Position numbers and translations under genes: made by a program. A model generated the notes under the pieces. The model was not told the DNA's origin, ran no database searches, and saw only the letters and a list, made by a program, of their open reading frames with translations. A stretch of DNA of 64,000 nucleotides from Salinarchaeum sp. Harcht-Bsk1 (GTDB lineage: Archaea; Halobacteriota; Halobacteria; Halobacteriales; Salinarchaeaceae): the NCBI RefSeq assembly GCF_000403645.1, contig NC_021313.1:930001-994000 (forward strand), in the 5' to 3' direction. Shown in pieces: positions 17,873-27,544 of this stretch. How positions within the stretch are numbered: position 1 is the stretch's first letter; each line of letters starts with the position of its first letter.

Positions 17873-19432
17873 ATGGGGGACCCACTCGAGCACGCGCCGA
17901 TCGGGGTCGTCGCACTGGACGCGAACGACTGCGTTCGGTCGCTCAATCCCCGTGCCTGTGAGTTGCTGTCCGTGACTCCCGACGACGCCGAGGGTGAGCC
18001 CCTCGACGACGTGTTTCCGCGGTCGGTGGACGAGGGCGTACGGGAAGCGCTCGCGGCGGAGCCGGCAACCGAGGGGGTGGACCGGGACCCACGCGATCGG
18101 CCCATCGAGGAGTACTACCCCGCACTCGAGCACTGGCTCGCGGTGACGGTCGTCCCGGACGGCGAGGGCGGGACGGTCCTCTACGTCGAGGAGACGACGG
18201 ACGAACACCGCGCGGAGCGTCGGGAGGCCGAGCTCGTCGACGACCTCGATCGGCTCGGACTCACGAACGAACTCGTCGCGGACGTGCTCGACGCGCTGGT
18301 CGACGCCTCGACGCGCTCGGAGATCGCCACGCGGATCTGCGATCGCCTGGGAACGGCCGACCGGTTCGACTTCGCGTGGGTCGGTGAGCGGGAGATCGGC
18401 TCGGACGGCATCGCGATCAGAGCCGCAGACGGGACGACCGATCAGACGCTCGACGCGATCGAGACACTGCTCGCGGGCGACGAGGCAATTCCGGAGCGGC
18501 GCGTGATCGACAGCGGGTCGGTCGAGGTCGTGCAGCCACTCGGCGCCGACGAGTCGGTGCCGGAGCCGATCCGCCGCGCGGCCTTCGCCGACGGGCTCCA
18601 GTCGCTGCTCGCGATCCCGCTCCGGTACGGCTCGAGCGTCTACGGCGTCGTCGGCGTCTACGCGTCGGACCGGGCGGCGTTCTCCGACCGCGAGGCGAGT
18701 AGCTTCGCCACGGTCGGTGAGATGGCGGGCTTCGCGATCAACGCGACGCGACAGCGCGCGCTGCTCGAATCGAGCACCGTCGTCGAACTGCGGTTCGACC
18801 TGACCGGCGTCGCGTCCCCGTTCGTCGAGAGTGCCGTCGAGGCCGACGCCGCGCTGTCGCTGGAAGGAACGGTTCACCGCGGCGAGGACCTACTCTGTTA
18901 CCTCGACGTCGCGTCGGCAGCGCCGTCGACCGTCGCGTCGGCGCTGCAGGACCGCGAGGCAGTGTCGGCGACGCGCATCGTCTCGACGGAGGACGCGGCG
19001 GGGTCGATCGAGGCGGCGATCGCACCCTCGACGCCGATCGGCGTCCTTGATTCCCAGGGGCTGACCCTCGAGTCCGCGACCTTCGAACCCGGCGAGCACC
19101 GCGTGACCGTCGAGGTCCCGCCCGAGGAGGACGTTCGCCGCATCGCCGACGCCTTCGTCCGTGCATTCGACGCGAGCGTCGAAGCGAAGCTGGAACGCCA
19201 GCGAACCGATCCCACTGCAGCCGAGGTGGGCTCGGCGTTGCACGACCGACTCACCGAGTACCAGGAGCGGGCGTTGCGGACGGCGCTGTTCGCCGAGTAC
19301 TTCGAGTCGCCGCGGGGGAGCACCGCCGAGGAGGTCGCCGAGGCGCTCGATATCACCGCGCCGACCCTCCTCTATCACCTCCGGGCGGGCCAGCGGAAGC
19401 TCCTCGAAGAGCACTTCGACGCCGATCGATAG
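17873..19432 (+). CDS. Bacterio-opsin activator (Bat)-like regulator: PAS - GAF - HTH_10
   Basis: This 519-residue protein has a PAS domain (about 1-105), a GAF domain (about 125-300, ICDRLGTADRFDFAWVGE to LLAIPLRYGSSVYGVVGVY), a bacterio-opsin-activator middle domain (VVELRFDLTGVASPFV onward) and a C-terminal HTH_10 DNA-binding domain (LTEYQERALRTALFAEYFESPRG...TLLYHLRAGQRKL). Bat in Halobacterium senses light and oxygen and activates bop, brp and crtB1, but most haloarchaeal paralogs have unknown targets. It follows a histidine kinase; an in-frame ATG at 17798 overlapping that gene by four bases is an alternative start. Confidence 0.88.
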   Translation: MGDPLEHAPIGVVALDANDCVRSLNPRACELLSVTPDDAEGEPLDDVFPRSVDEGVREALAAEPATEGVDRDPRDRPIEEYYPALEHWLAVTVVPDGEGGTVLYVEETTDEHRAERREAELVDDLDRLGLTNELVADVLDALVDASTRSEIATRICDRLGTADRFDFAWVGEREIGSDGIAIRAADGTTDQTLDAIETLLAGDEAIPERRVIDSGSVEVVQPLGADESVPEPIRRAAFADGLQSLLAIPLRYGSSVYGVVGVYASDRAAFSDREASSFATVGEMAGFAINATRQRALLESSTVVELRFDLTGVASPFVESAVEADAALSLEGTVHRGEDLLCYLDVASAAPSTVASALQDREAVSATRIVSTEDAAGSIEAAIAPSTPIGVLDSQGLTLESATFEPGEHRVTVEVPPEEDVRRIADAFVRAFDASVEAKLERQRTDPTAAEVGSALHDRLTEYQERALRTALFAEYFESPRGSTAEEVAEALDITAPTLLYHLRAGQRKLLEEHFDADR

Positions 19433-19576
19433 CGACGGAGATCCAGGTTCGCCGTCGGGAGCGGGCGCCAGCGGGACGCCGCGGGATTCCGCAATCACGA
19501 CCACTTTTCATGCCCACGGTCGTGGGATCGTCCAACGGCGACGATCGAACGCAGATCGTTGCATTCGAGCCGACCG

Positions 19577-20932
19577 ATGACACGACTCGATCGACGAGCG
19601 CTACTTCGCACCGGAGCCTTCGCCGCGGCGGCAGCGACGGCTGGCTGCATCTTCGCTCGCGGCGGGGCGGGTGAGCGGTCGTTCACCCGGTGGCTCCCGC
19701 GGAGCCAGTCCGGGCTCGTGGCGGCCCACCTCGACCTCGAGATCGACGCGGAGACCCAGGAGTCCGAACCACTGCTACCGTTGATCCTCCCGGACGCAGA
19801 AGAGGCCAGCGGTCCGGGGTACACGCCGCAGATCCGTGGACTGGATGGCGTCGACGATCCGATGCTCACGGTCCCGCTGGCGTTGGGTGCCCGTATGACC
19901 GGGCTCGCGAGCATCGGCCTCTACGCGGCAGGGCTGGGCTACCTGGTCGACCCGGAGGAATCGGCGACACCGGTGACGAAGTTGATCAACGCGAACGACG
20001 TGCTCGTGGCACCCGGGGACGTCGACACCGCACGGGCGGCGGAGGAACTCCGTTCCGGGTCGCCCGACAGTCCGTTCTCGATCCCCCACGAACGCGTCGA
20101 CGAGTACGGTGGGTTCGAACGGTACGAACCGACGACGCAGCAACAGGGTGTCGTCGCCGTCGACGACGCCGCGGTCGTGGTTGCGGACGATCGCGCAGGG
20201 ATCGAGGCGGTGATCGACACGTTCCGTGGCGAGCGCACGGCCGCCACCGAGGCACACGATCGTCTGGGGTGGCTCTTCGACACCGCCCGCGAAGGACACA
20301 TCGGGGTCGGCTGGCTGGGTGATCCCGACCTCGAGCCCTACTTCTTCGGCGAGCCGGGGGACGCCCTGCCCCAAGACGCGATCGACCCCTGGACCGATCT
20401 CTACGCCTCGATCGAGTTCGATCCGAACACGACCGAGCTGCGCGCCTCGTTGTCGGCGTACGGAGTCGACGGCGCAAGCCCGGCCCAGAATCGAGTGGCG
20501 TCGCGGTTTGGGTCGGCGGGCATCGACCGCGAGAGCACCATCGAATCGGACCGGGTGTCGGTGTCGGCGGCATACGGGAACGATGTGCTCGACGTGCGCA
20601 TGCAGCCGCGCGACGAGCAGGGCGGGTCCGGCGATGAGCATCCCGATCCGGACGACGAGGTGCCGCCGGCCGTCGACGCTGGGGTGCCCGAGGACGCGTT
20701 CCGATTCGAGTACACGCCCGCTGAGGATCGCGTCGACGTGTACGTCGAGGCGGAACTCGACGTCGATTCGATCACGGTCCGGACCGTCGAGTCGGAGTGG
20801 GAGAACAGTACCTCGGACACGGACGTGATCGAGTACCTCACCGTCTACGTCGATCCCGAGGGCGACGAGGTCCACGTAATCGCGACCGTCGACGACGAGT
20901 CCGGCGTCGTCGCACGGTACGAGGTCGAGTAA
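19577..20932 (+). CDS. Tat-exported lipoprotein, unknown function
   Basis: This 451-residue protein starts with a twin-arginine signal (DRRALLRTGAFAAAAATAGC), where Cys24 is the expected lipidation site. The mature part is acidic, with one conspicuous disordered acid stretch (DEQGGSGDEHPDPDDEVPP). No enzymatic motif is recognised. Similar long haloarchaeal lipoproteins are common and uncharacterised. The ATG at 19577 is chosen because the signal peptide starts there. It is monocistronic, between the Bat-like gene and the RDD gene. Confidence 0.8.
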   Translation: MTRLDRRALLRTGAFAAAAATAGCIFARGGAGERSFTRWLPRSQSGLVAAHLDLEIDAETQESEPLLPLILPDAEEASGPGYTPQIRGLDGVDDPMLTVPLALGARMTGLASIGLYAAGLGYLVDPEESATPVTKLINANDVLVAPGDVDTARAAEELRSGSPDSPFSIPHERVDEYGGFERYEPTTQQQGVVAVDDAAVVVADDRAGIEAVIDTFRGERTAATEAHDRLGWLFDTAREGHIGVGWLGDPDLEPYFFGEPGDALPQDAIDPWTDLYASIEFDPNTTELRASLSAYGVDGASPAQNRVASRFGSAGIDRESTIESDRVSVSAAYGNDVLDVRMQPRDEQGGSGDEHPDPDDEVPPAVDAGVPEDAFRFEYTPAEDRVDVYVEAELDVDSITVRTVESEWENSTSDTDVIEYLTVYVDPEGDEVHVIATVDDESGVVARYEVE

Positions 20933-21000
20933 CCGAGGAGGGGCTCGCCGAAAACGGGGCCGGAGGGAAGGGGAGCGTCAGCGGGAACCGGTGAGTCCGA

Positions 21001-21459
21001 TCAGTTCCTGACGACGGCCGTGCCGCCGAGGCGATCGCCGAGTCGCTCGTGGTCGCTGGAGATCGCCACGAGCACGATCGCGATCCCGTAGAACATCGGG
21101 AGCCAGTCGATCAGTCGCAGGAGGTTCCGGACGAGCGACGAGCGGAGGGAGAGGACGGAGCCGTCCGCCTCGACGGCCTCGATCCCCACGAGGTACTTGC
21201 CGAGCGTCTTGCCATACTTCCACTCGAGGACAGTGTGATAGCCGACGCCGAGGCCGAGCCAGGTCAGGAACGCGACCGTCCCCGCCGTTCCCTCCACCGT
21301 CGCGTCCACCTCGTTGGCGGTCGTTTCGACCTGTCCAGTCGCTGCCCCGATGGCCAGCGTTGCGATCATGAATAGCGCCAGCCAGACGAAGGAGTCGACC
21401 GTCATCGCGATACCACGGATGCCGAGCCCACACCGTTGCAGGCCGTCGTCTTCCGTCAT
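21001..21459 (-). CDS. RDD-family membrane protein
   Basis: This 152-residue protein has an RDD domain: RGIAMTVDSFVWLALFM near the N-terminus (Arg then Asp in the first helix), a central KYGKTLGKYLVGIEAV, and the C-terminal LRLIDWLPMFYGIAIVL then LGDRLGGTAVV. It has three to four membrane segments. RDD proteins have proposed roles in ion or small-molecule transport, mostly unproven. It diverges from the small membrane-protein gene at 21579. Confidence 0.85.
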   Translation of the reverse strand: MTEDDGLQRCGLGIRGIAMTVDSFVWLALFMIATLAIGAATGQVETTANEVDATVEGTAGTVAFLTWLGLGVGYHTVLEWKYGKTLGKYLVGIEAVEADGSVLSLRSSLVRNLLRLIDWLPMFYGIAIVLVAISSDHERLGDRLGGTAVVRN

Positions 21460-21578
21460 GCTATCCGATCGTTGGCGCGTTCCCCACAAGGGCCCCTCGC
21501 GCCGTTTCCTGGGGAGAAACGGTGCCGAGTGCGCGCGCTTCGTCGACGCTCGGACCCCCAGCCGGCTTCGAAGTCACT

Positions 21579-21944
21579 ATGCATCCACGACACCGAGATC
21601 GACGCGTGTCAGCGACGAGCGATGGACCGGGCGAGTCTGCCGAGGGTGATCGCGACGCAGCCGACGGTCCGGCGGAGTCGGCCGACGACGGGAGCGGCGA
21701 GCCGACCCGCACGACGACGCACCGCCCCGGCGACGAGGTGACCCACCCCGACGCCGACGGCCGAACCTGGAGCTGGCGCGGGGACGTCCTGCTCGTCGGC
21801 ATCTTCCTGTCGCTGTTCGTCGTCCCGATCGTGATCTACCTGCAGCCGCCGGCGCTGGAGTGGCGCGTCCGGTTGCTCATTCTGCCGATGATTCCGGGGC
21901 TGGTGCTGGCCGCCGCGGCGGTCTGGGCGACGACGCGACCGTGA
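21579..21944 (+). CDS. Haloarchaeal membrane protein with acidic N-terminal tail
   Basis: From the ATG this is 121 residues; a GTG at 21606 (MSATSDGPG when read as a start) would give 112. The first 60 residues are Asp/Glu/Gly rich and probably disordered. Two hydrophobic segments follow (LLVGIFLSLFVVPIVIYL and LLILPMIPGLVLAAAAVW) separated by a short QPPALEWRVR loop. This matches a common haloarchaeal small-membrane-protein layout with unknown function. Confidence 0.7.
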   Translation: MHPRHRDRRVSATSDGPGESAEGDRDAADGPAESADDGSGEPTRTTTHRPGDEVTHPDADGRTWSWRGDVLLVGIFLSLFVVPIVIYLQPPALEWRVRLLILPMIPGLVLAAAAVWATTRP

Positions 21945-22033
21945 GGGACGGGCGCTATTCGTGCGAAGTCGGGCAGGGGTACGTTCTGGGGGATCGGGTA
22001 GCGGTACGTCCTGGAAAAATCCTCAACAGGAAC

Positions 22034-22396
22034 TTATCTGATCGCGCGCGGCGCGGCCTCGAAGTCCGTCTCGAGGCGTTCGACGATGCGCCAGGCGAGG
22101 TCGGCGTCGTCCTCGGGCACGTCGGTGCGATCCGCGTACTCGACGAGCGCCTGGCGGATCCGCCAGGCTTCGAAGGTCGTCACGCGGTCGCCGAGCTCGA
22201 CGCCGGTGCCCGGGGAGGGGCCGGCGTCGCCGCCTGTCTCGAGTTTCCCAGCGATCGATACCGCCCACCAGGGCGGTGCGTCGTTGGCCTCGTAGGCCCG
22301 GTCGACGTGCTCGACCATGACGTGGTGGAGCACCCACTGCTCGGCTCGGCTGAGGTCCAGTCCGTCGGGCGCTGGGGGAGTGGCGGTCGTGCTCAT
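22034..22396 (-). CDS. Conserved haloarchaeal hypothetical protein
   Basis: This 120-residue soluble protein is helical and acidic, with LSRAEQWVLHHVMVEHVDRAYE, then WWAVSIAGKLETGG, then TTFEAWRIRQALVEYADR. I recall similar short proteins across haloarchaea but no known function. No catalytic or metal motif is evident. The ATG at 22396 (MSTTATPPAP) is well placed. Confidence 0.75.
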   Translation of the reverse strand: MSTTATPPAPDGLDLSRAEQWVLHHVMVEHVDRAYEANDAPPWWAVSIAGKLETGGDAGPSPGTGVELGDRVTTFEAWRIRQALVEYADRTDVPEDDADLAWRIVERLETDFEAAPRAIR

Positions 22397-22828
22397 CTGT
22401 GCACCGAGGGAGGTCGTCCCTCACCCCAAATACGAGGGAGGAGGTAAAAATCCTTGTGGCTCGTTAACATGGAACAAAATCGGGTCGAAGTTGGGACGGC
22501 ACTCGGGCGGAATCTCGTCATTCGGCAGACTGGCCCCGTTGGAACTGCAATGATGGTAGCGCCTCGTCCGCCGATTTGCATATTCGTCCAACGGTACTCG
22601 CTGAGGAGCGCTTCCGGGCGCACATCCCGAAAGCGGGACCGCAGGCGGAGCAACATATTCTCGTGCCGACCGAGCCAGCAACGGAATCGACGGAAGCGTT
22701 GGCAGCGGCCGGAGTATCAATCGGAGAGCGGAAACGTTCTAACTATTTGAGTAAATACGCAGTGCAATCCGATTATCCAAAGAGGATGTCCAAAATAATT
22801 ATAATGGGTCGATTTAATCTCGTTGCCA
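22397..22828. other. 432-base gap with possible degraded coding sequence
   Basis: No intact gene is supported here. On the plus strand two short open stretches in different frames (about 22468-22560 and 22576-22770) could be read as one protein-like string broken by a frameshift, which would fit the decay seen just downstream. The last 80 bases are AT-rich (aaaataattataatggg, about 22793-22808) and probably hold the promoter of the next gene. Confidence 0.35.
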
Positions 22829-24820
22829 ATGGCCAGTGCCGACCGTATCTGTGCAGTCTTGTTCACCGTTCTCCTCGTCCTCTCGATGGTGACACCGGCT
22901 GCACTCGCAGCCGAACCAGCTACGCAGGACGTCGGACGGGTCGACAGTTCGCCACCCGGCGAGCAGTCGAACAGTGAGCCCACGTCTTACGACGAAAACG
23001 CGAGTTCTCTGGAACTTCGCTTCGAAGCCTACCAGCTTCTGGAGAACGCGTCGATACGCGGCGGACCGGGAGCGAACGAACGGCTCCAGGAGCGAATCAA
23101 CGACACGTTCCAGTACTACGTCGGGCCGAACCGGGCGAGTGACGTTCGGCTGTTCGACTGGGACACGCAGGTCATCGCGCGCACGAAGCAGACCGCCCCC
23201 GAGGTCTCTAATCGTCTGCTCGCATCCCAGGCTCGACTCGCCGAGACGACGATGGCCGACGCGAACCGGACCGTCAACGCACTCGAAGCACGGAATGCGG
23301 ATTTCAACATCCAACGCGCTCGACAACAGTTGGACGCGGCCCAGCGCCAGTACGAGGTCGGACAAGAGCGACGTGAGCGCGGGCAGTCGAACGCAGCAAT
23401 CGCCGGGTATCGCCAGGCCTTCACGCGATCGAACCGCCTCATGGATCGGCTCCAGCGACGCACCGATCCCGAGATCGAACTCCAGCGCCGTGCCGATCCA
23501 ATCCGGAACGGGAGCGGGAACTACACGATCCGGGGAAGCGTCTTCGCCGTTCGATCCGGACAACTCGAGAATCTCACTGTCACCGTAAACGGAGACGCTC
23601 GAGAAATCCCGCTCCGGAGTGCCAGGGCACCTGCCTCTCGGGTTCCGTTCGCGACGACGCTGGAACTGGAGCGCCAGACGGCGACGGTCGAAATCGAAGC
23701 CGAGACGCGAAGCGAGCGTGGACAGCGGATCGTCGGGTCCGACTCCGTGACGCTCCTGCTCGACGGGGACGGACTCTCCGACGCCGTCGAAGCGAACGTA
23801 ACGGAGACCGATCCGCTCGATGCGGACTCGGATTCCGCAGTGACCGACCGGAACGAGTCCGACAATGGCGTCGTCGACGGCGTCGAGGACCTCGACGCGG
23901 ACTACCTCGCCACCGTCGTCGAACTCGAGGCTGGCCTCGACCCGCTCGTGAACGACACGGACGCGGACGGCCTCCTCGACGGCGACGAACTGCGACTGCT
24001 CCCGACCGATCCGCTGGACGAAGACACGGACAACGACACCGTGCTCGACGGCGACGAGGACCCCGACGGCGATGGGTTGACCAACGCGGAAGAGCTCGAA
24101 GCCGGGAGCCACTACAACTCGAGTGACGGTGATCGGGACGGACTCTCCGATCCGGAGGAACTCGAGTTGGGCACTGATCCGCTGCTGGCAGACACCGACG
24201 ACGACGGCCTCGCGGACGCCTCGGAGCTCGACGTCGGGACGGATCCCCTCGATACCGACATGGACGACGACGGAATTCTCGACGGCAACGAGACGTTCAC
24301 CACGAGCGTCGCGAACGAATCGGTGAATGTGTCGGTCACCTTCACCGGTCCAGGGGACGTCGCGGGTGACGCCTCAGTCACGAACGAGACCAGGGTCGGC
24401 CTGCGGAACGACCTCGTGGACCCGGCGCGAGCCACCGAGTTGATCCGCCTCGACGCGGAGCGGTCCTACGACACCGCCACCGTCGAATTCACCTACGACG
24501 AATCTGCCGTCCCCACGAACGAAACCGATCTCGCCGTCTACCGGCTGAACTACAGCGCGCAATTCTACGAGCCGGTCGCTTCGACCGTCGACGCCGAAAA
24601 CGACACCATCAGCGGACGGACCAACCAGACAGGCGTCTACACCGTCCTCTCGCCGAGCGTCCTCGACGAGCAGTTCAGCGTCGACCCGAACGAGAGTTCC
24701 GCCTACAACGTAGAATCATTCGAAGAGCCCGCAGACTGCGAAGGCGAGTGTGGCGTCGATGGCGGCAATCTCGTCGTGGGACCGGTCGGGGAGTCGTCGG
24801 CGCTCAGGGCACCTCACTGA
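22829..24820 (+). CDS. Secreted thrombospondin-type-3 protein, N-terminal segment of a frameshifted gene
   Basis: This 663-residue reading frame starts with a Sec signal peptide (VLFTVLLVLSMVTPAALA before AE). A helical, partly coiled-coil part follows (residues 60-210). From about residue 310 on there are many Ca-binding thrombospondin-type-3 repeats (for example DTDADGLLDGDELRLLPTDP, LELGTDPLLADTDDDGLAD). Many NxS/T sequons suggest glycosylation. The frame ends at 24820 but similar sequence continues at once in another frame, so the true gene very likely extends to 27538. The ATG at 22829 is preferred to a TTG two codons earlier. Confidence 0.8.
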   Translation: MASADRICAVLFTVLLVLSMVTPAALAAEPATQDVGRVDSSPPGEQSNSEPTSYDENASSLELRFEAYQLLENASIRGGPGANERLQERINDTFQYYVGPNRASDVRLFDWDTQVIARTKQTAPEVSNRLLASQARLAETTMADANRTVNALEARNADFNIQRARQQLDAAQRQYEVGQERRERGQSNAAIAGYRQAFTRSNRLMDRLQRRTDPEIELQRRADPIRNGSGNYTIRGSVFAVRSGQLENLTVTVNGDAREIPLRSARAPASRVPFATTLELERQTATVEIEAETRSERGQRIVGSDSVTLLLDGDGLSDAVEANVTETDPLDADSDSAVTDRNESDNGVVDGVEDLDADYLATVVELEAGLDPLVNDTDADGLLDGDELRLLPTDPLDEDTDNDTVLDGDEDPDGDGLTNAEELEAGSHYNSSDGDRDGLSDPEELELGTDPLLADTDDDGLADASELDVGTDPLDTDMDDDGILDGNETFTTSVANESVNVSVTFTGPGDVAGDASVTNETRVGLRNDLVDPARATELIRLDAERSYDTATVEFTYDESAVPTNETDLAVYRLNYSAQFYEPVASTVDAENDTISGRTNQTGVYTVLSPSVLDEQFSVDPNESSAYNVESFEEPADCEGECGVDGGNLVVGPVGESSALRAPH

Positions 24821-26739
24821 GTTCGTCCTCAGTGGACACCGATCGCGAACTCGTTGCGTTGAGTGGATTCCAAGATACAGTCCGTACCGTCACGACTCCG
24901 GCGGACGCCACCCATATGACGATATCGGCGACGGTCAGTGGAAGCGCCGGCCCGCGTTCGAGCGCCTCCTTCCTGGCTGGGGGCATTTCCATCTACGACA
25001 TCAACAGCGGCAGCGTCGACGACAAGCGTATTGTAGAAACCATCTCGGTCGACGGTGGGGAGAGGGTCCAGCTCCTCGTGTCTGGCCGCAGGCCTGCTTC
25101 CTTGAGCGTTCGCTCCCTCTCGATCGACTACACCCGAGAAGACAACGGTGGCGGCGGTGGGACCCCGATCGACCTGTGCCAGACCGTCCCGGGCGATCAG
25201 GAGCGGGAGTGTCCCGACTCGGCCGTCTCGGTCTACTCGGTCCCGATCCCGCGCGACGTCGCTAACGTCACCATCACCGGGAGCGGGTCGGCGACCGTCG
25301 TCGGCGACAACTCCAAGGTCGCCGTCGAGGTCGCTGGCGTCAGGGACGTCGTACTCGCGTCGGCGACGAGCAACGGCACCCTCTCCTTTTCGGAGACCTA
25401 CGAGGACCTCTCGCCGTCGGCCAGTAGCGACGAGCTCACGCTCAGCATCGAAACCACCGGCCTGGCTGGCGCGCGTCTCGATGGCGTCACCATCTGGAAG
25501 GACACCGACGGCGACGGCTTCACCGACCAGCGCGAACGGATCGGGTTCGAGACCGCGTTCTACGGGCGGATCTCGACCGATCCGCTCGACCCCGACACCG
25601 ATGGCGACGGTCTGGACGATGAAGAGGAGATCGGCGAGTTCGTATCGGAGGAGCAGGCGGACTTCGTCAACGGCGAGCTACACAGCGTGGAACAGGAGTT
25701 CTACCGGCTCAACAGCCATCCAGACCAGATCGACACCGACGGCGACCGGCTAAACGACTCCGTCGAGGCGGGCAACTGGACCGTCGCGGTGGTGAACCGT
25801 AACAACGCGATGTACCGCTGGAATAGCACGGAGCAACTCCACCCCGGCGAGTCCAGGGAGACAGTGAACTTCACGTCGAGTCCGCTGTTTTCGGACACCG
25901 ATCTGGACGGCCTGACGGATTACGAAGAGAAGGTCCGGTATCACACCGACCCCGAATCGCGGGTTACCTACGAGATCACCAGGGAGCACCAAGAACACGT
26001 CATCAATTCTGTCGTCGACGTCGAAGACGAATACGAGAGCACTACATTCCCACAGGCGCACCAGCACTACGTCAACAGCCTACAACGGACGAATTTCGTC
26101 GACGACGAAGACTGGAACCCAGACTCCGTTAGCGAACTCGAGACTTGGGAACTCGACGACGGCACCGACGACTTCGACTTCGTGACGGCAGACGGGTACC
26201 AAGAACGGGAGCCAGGCTTCGGACAGTTCTCGTTCACCGCTCTCGACGGGTCGGAGCGGGCTGACGTGTGGCTACCGAACGAAGCGGAGCTGAATCGAGG
26301 CCTGGACATGTGGGACCCCGATTCCGACGACGACGGGCTCACTGACGGGCAGGAAGTGCACGGGATTCCCGAGTACGGACGTGCCGAGTATACCTTGCCT
26401 GGGACAGCTAGAACAGTTACCACGACGTTCGCCCGGTACACACTCGATGAATCCGGAACCGATCCAACCGATGCAGACACCGACAGTGACGGCTGGTGGG
26501 ATGGTTGGATTGGCGTGTACGGAGCCGGAAGGTCTGATACCGTCATCCTCTATCGAGAGAACCTCCAATCTGGCGACGGTATTTCAGGACATGAAATCGT
26601 TGAAAACCAGGTGGGACTGCACGAAGTGACGGAAGCTCCTTCCACGAGAGGTGCGGACATTGATAATGACGGGACGAACGAGGTTTCGAACACATCTCGG
26701 CGAACTCCACTGGGGAACCGATCCTACTTCGGACAGTAG
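24748..26739 (+). CDS. Middle segment of the frameshifted thrombospondin-type-3 gene
   Basis: This 663-residue frame overlaps the end of the previous one. It lacks a plausible start: the first 25 residues are out-of-frame-like, then protein-like sequence begins at TSLSSSSVDTDRELVAL. It contains beta-rich stretches and further Ca-binding repeats (DTDGDGFTDQRE, STDPLDPDTDGDGLDDEEE, DTDLDGLTDYEEK, GTDPTDADTDSDGWWDG). It ends with ADIDNDGTNE before losing frame. A one-base change near 24775-24820 would join it to the upstream segment, and another near 26690-26715 to the downstream one. Confidence 0.75.
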   Translation: MWRRWRQSRRGTGRGVVGAQGTSLSSSSVDTDRELVALSGFQDTVRTVTTPADATHMTISATVSGSAGPRSSASFLAGGISIYDINSGSVDDKRIVETISVDGGERVQLLVSGRRPASLSVRSLSIDYTREDNGGGGGTPIDLCQTVPGDQERECPDSAVSVYSVPIPRDVANVTITGSGSATVVGDNSKVAVEVAGVRDVVLASATSNGTLSFSETYEDLSPSASSDELTLSIETTGLAGARLDGVTIWKDTDGDGFTDQRERIGFETAFYGRISTDPLDPDTDGDGLDDEEEIGEFVSEEQADFVNGELHSVEQEFYRLNSHPDQIDTDGDRLNDSVEAGNWTVAVVNRNNAMYRWNSTEQLHPGESRETVNFTSSPLFSDTDLDGLTDYEEKVRYHTDPESRVTYEITREHQEHVINSVVDVEDEYESTTFPQAHQHYVNSLQRTNFVDDEDWNPDSVSELETWELDDGTDDFDFVTADGYQEREPGFGQFSFTALDGSERADVWLPNEAELNRGLDMWDPDSDDDGLTDGQEVHGIPEYGRAEYTLPGTARTVTTTFARYTLDESGTDPTDADTDSDGWWDGWIGVYGAGRSDTVILYRENLQSGDGISGHEIVENQVGLHEVTEAPSTRGADIDNDGTNEVSNTSRRTPLGNRSYFGQ

Positions 26740-27538
26740 AATACCTTCACCAAGTGCCACCTATGAAATTGACTATTACACCAACGCTGATCTACGACTG
26801 CATACCTCAAACTGGACAAGGGGCATCGAAGCAAATTACGCGTTGTATGGATATGATATTAATATTGTTAGGGACCAAACCCTCTCCGCGAATTTCGTTG
26901 ACAGCCATGTAACTGACTCAAATAATGGATTTGGTTTCCTGGAAATTCGAGGAATCGCAGATCTATCGGATTCGGGGAACAATGACGAGAATGTTCTAGT
27001 ATTAGATAGATCCGGTGGAAACATTCCGGGAGGAGGGGACCAAACCGGGATCAATCTCTGGAAGCTTCGACATATCGCACTGTTCACCGACGGTCTATCC
27101 AATGAGGCCAATAGCGTCGATAGAGCAACCATGCCAGAGTATCGATATTATGATAGTCCAATCGAAGTCGTTGGAGCGAAAACACTCATCCATGAGATCG
27201 GCCATGGCGTAAATATTGGACGGGCAGATGATGCAGCACTCCAAGATACAGTCGGTTGGGGAGTTGAATGGCCACCCATCAGCATCGATATCGATATGAT
27301 AAGACAAAACTGGGAAATATACACTAATACGGGTGACGACCCAAGCCAGGAGCGCCTTGTGTCCGGACCTGACGCAAGAATTTGGAGTATAATGGGTCCG
27401 GGCTGGGATACTCAAATGAGTCACACTTATAATGGCTCTCGATATTTCGCCTTCAGTATACAGGAACTGTTCACGGCGAATGACTATGATGAGGATCGGT
27501 CGTTGCTGCAATACTTGGAAGAGGACATAGACATCTGA
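26651..27538 (+). CDS. C-terminal zincin metalloprotease segment of the frameshifted gene
   Basis: From about residue 15 this frame continues the repeat (LGELHWGTDPTSDS), fitting the broken repeat DIDNDGTNEVSNT at the end of the middle segment. It then carries a metalloprotease domain with the zinc motif LIHEIGHGVNIG (about residue 182) and a possible Met-turn, IWSIMGPG. The exact metzincin third ligand is not at the standard place. Base composition is visibly poorer in GC than upstream. With all three segments joined, the product would be a secreted Ca-dependent protease of about 1570 residues. Confidence 0.75.
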   Translation: MRTLIMTGRTRFRTHLGELHWGTDPTSDSRIPSPSATYEIDYYTNADLRLHTSNWTRGIEANYALYGYDINIVRDQTLSANFVDSHVTDSNNGFGFLEIRGIADLSDSGNNDENVLVLDRSGGNIPGGGDQTGINLWKLRHIALFTDGLSNEANSVDRATMPEYRYYDSPIEVVGAKTLIHEIGHGVNIGRADDAALQDTVGWGVEWPPISIDIDMIRQNWEIYTNTGDDPSQERLVSGPDARIWSIMGPGWDTQMSHTYNGSRYFAFSIQELFTANDYDEDRSLLQYLEEDIDI

Positions 27539-27544
27539 TTCGTT

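Noticed and set aside
22814-24112. A 432-codon minus-strand frame opposite the TSP3 gene
   Set aside because: It mirrors the acidic repeats on the other strand and has no motif or plausible start signal.
26651-26740. GTG at 26651 as a true start of a separate protease gene
   Set aside because: The first residues are out-of-frame readings of the upstream repeat, and there is no signal peptide. Sense begins at about 26695 as a continuation of the upstream gene.
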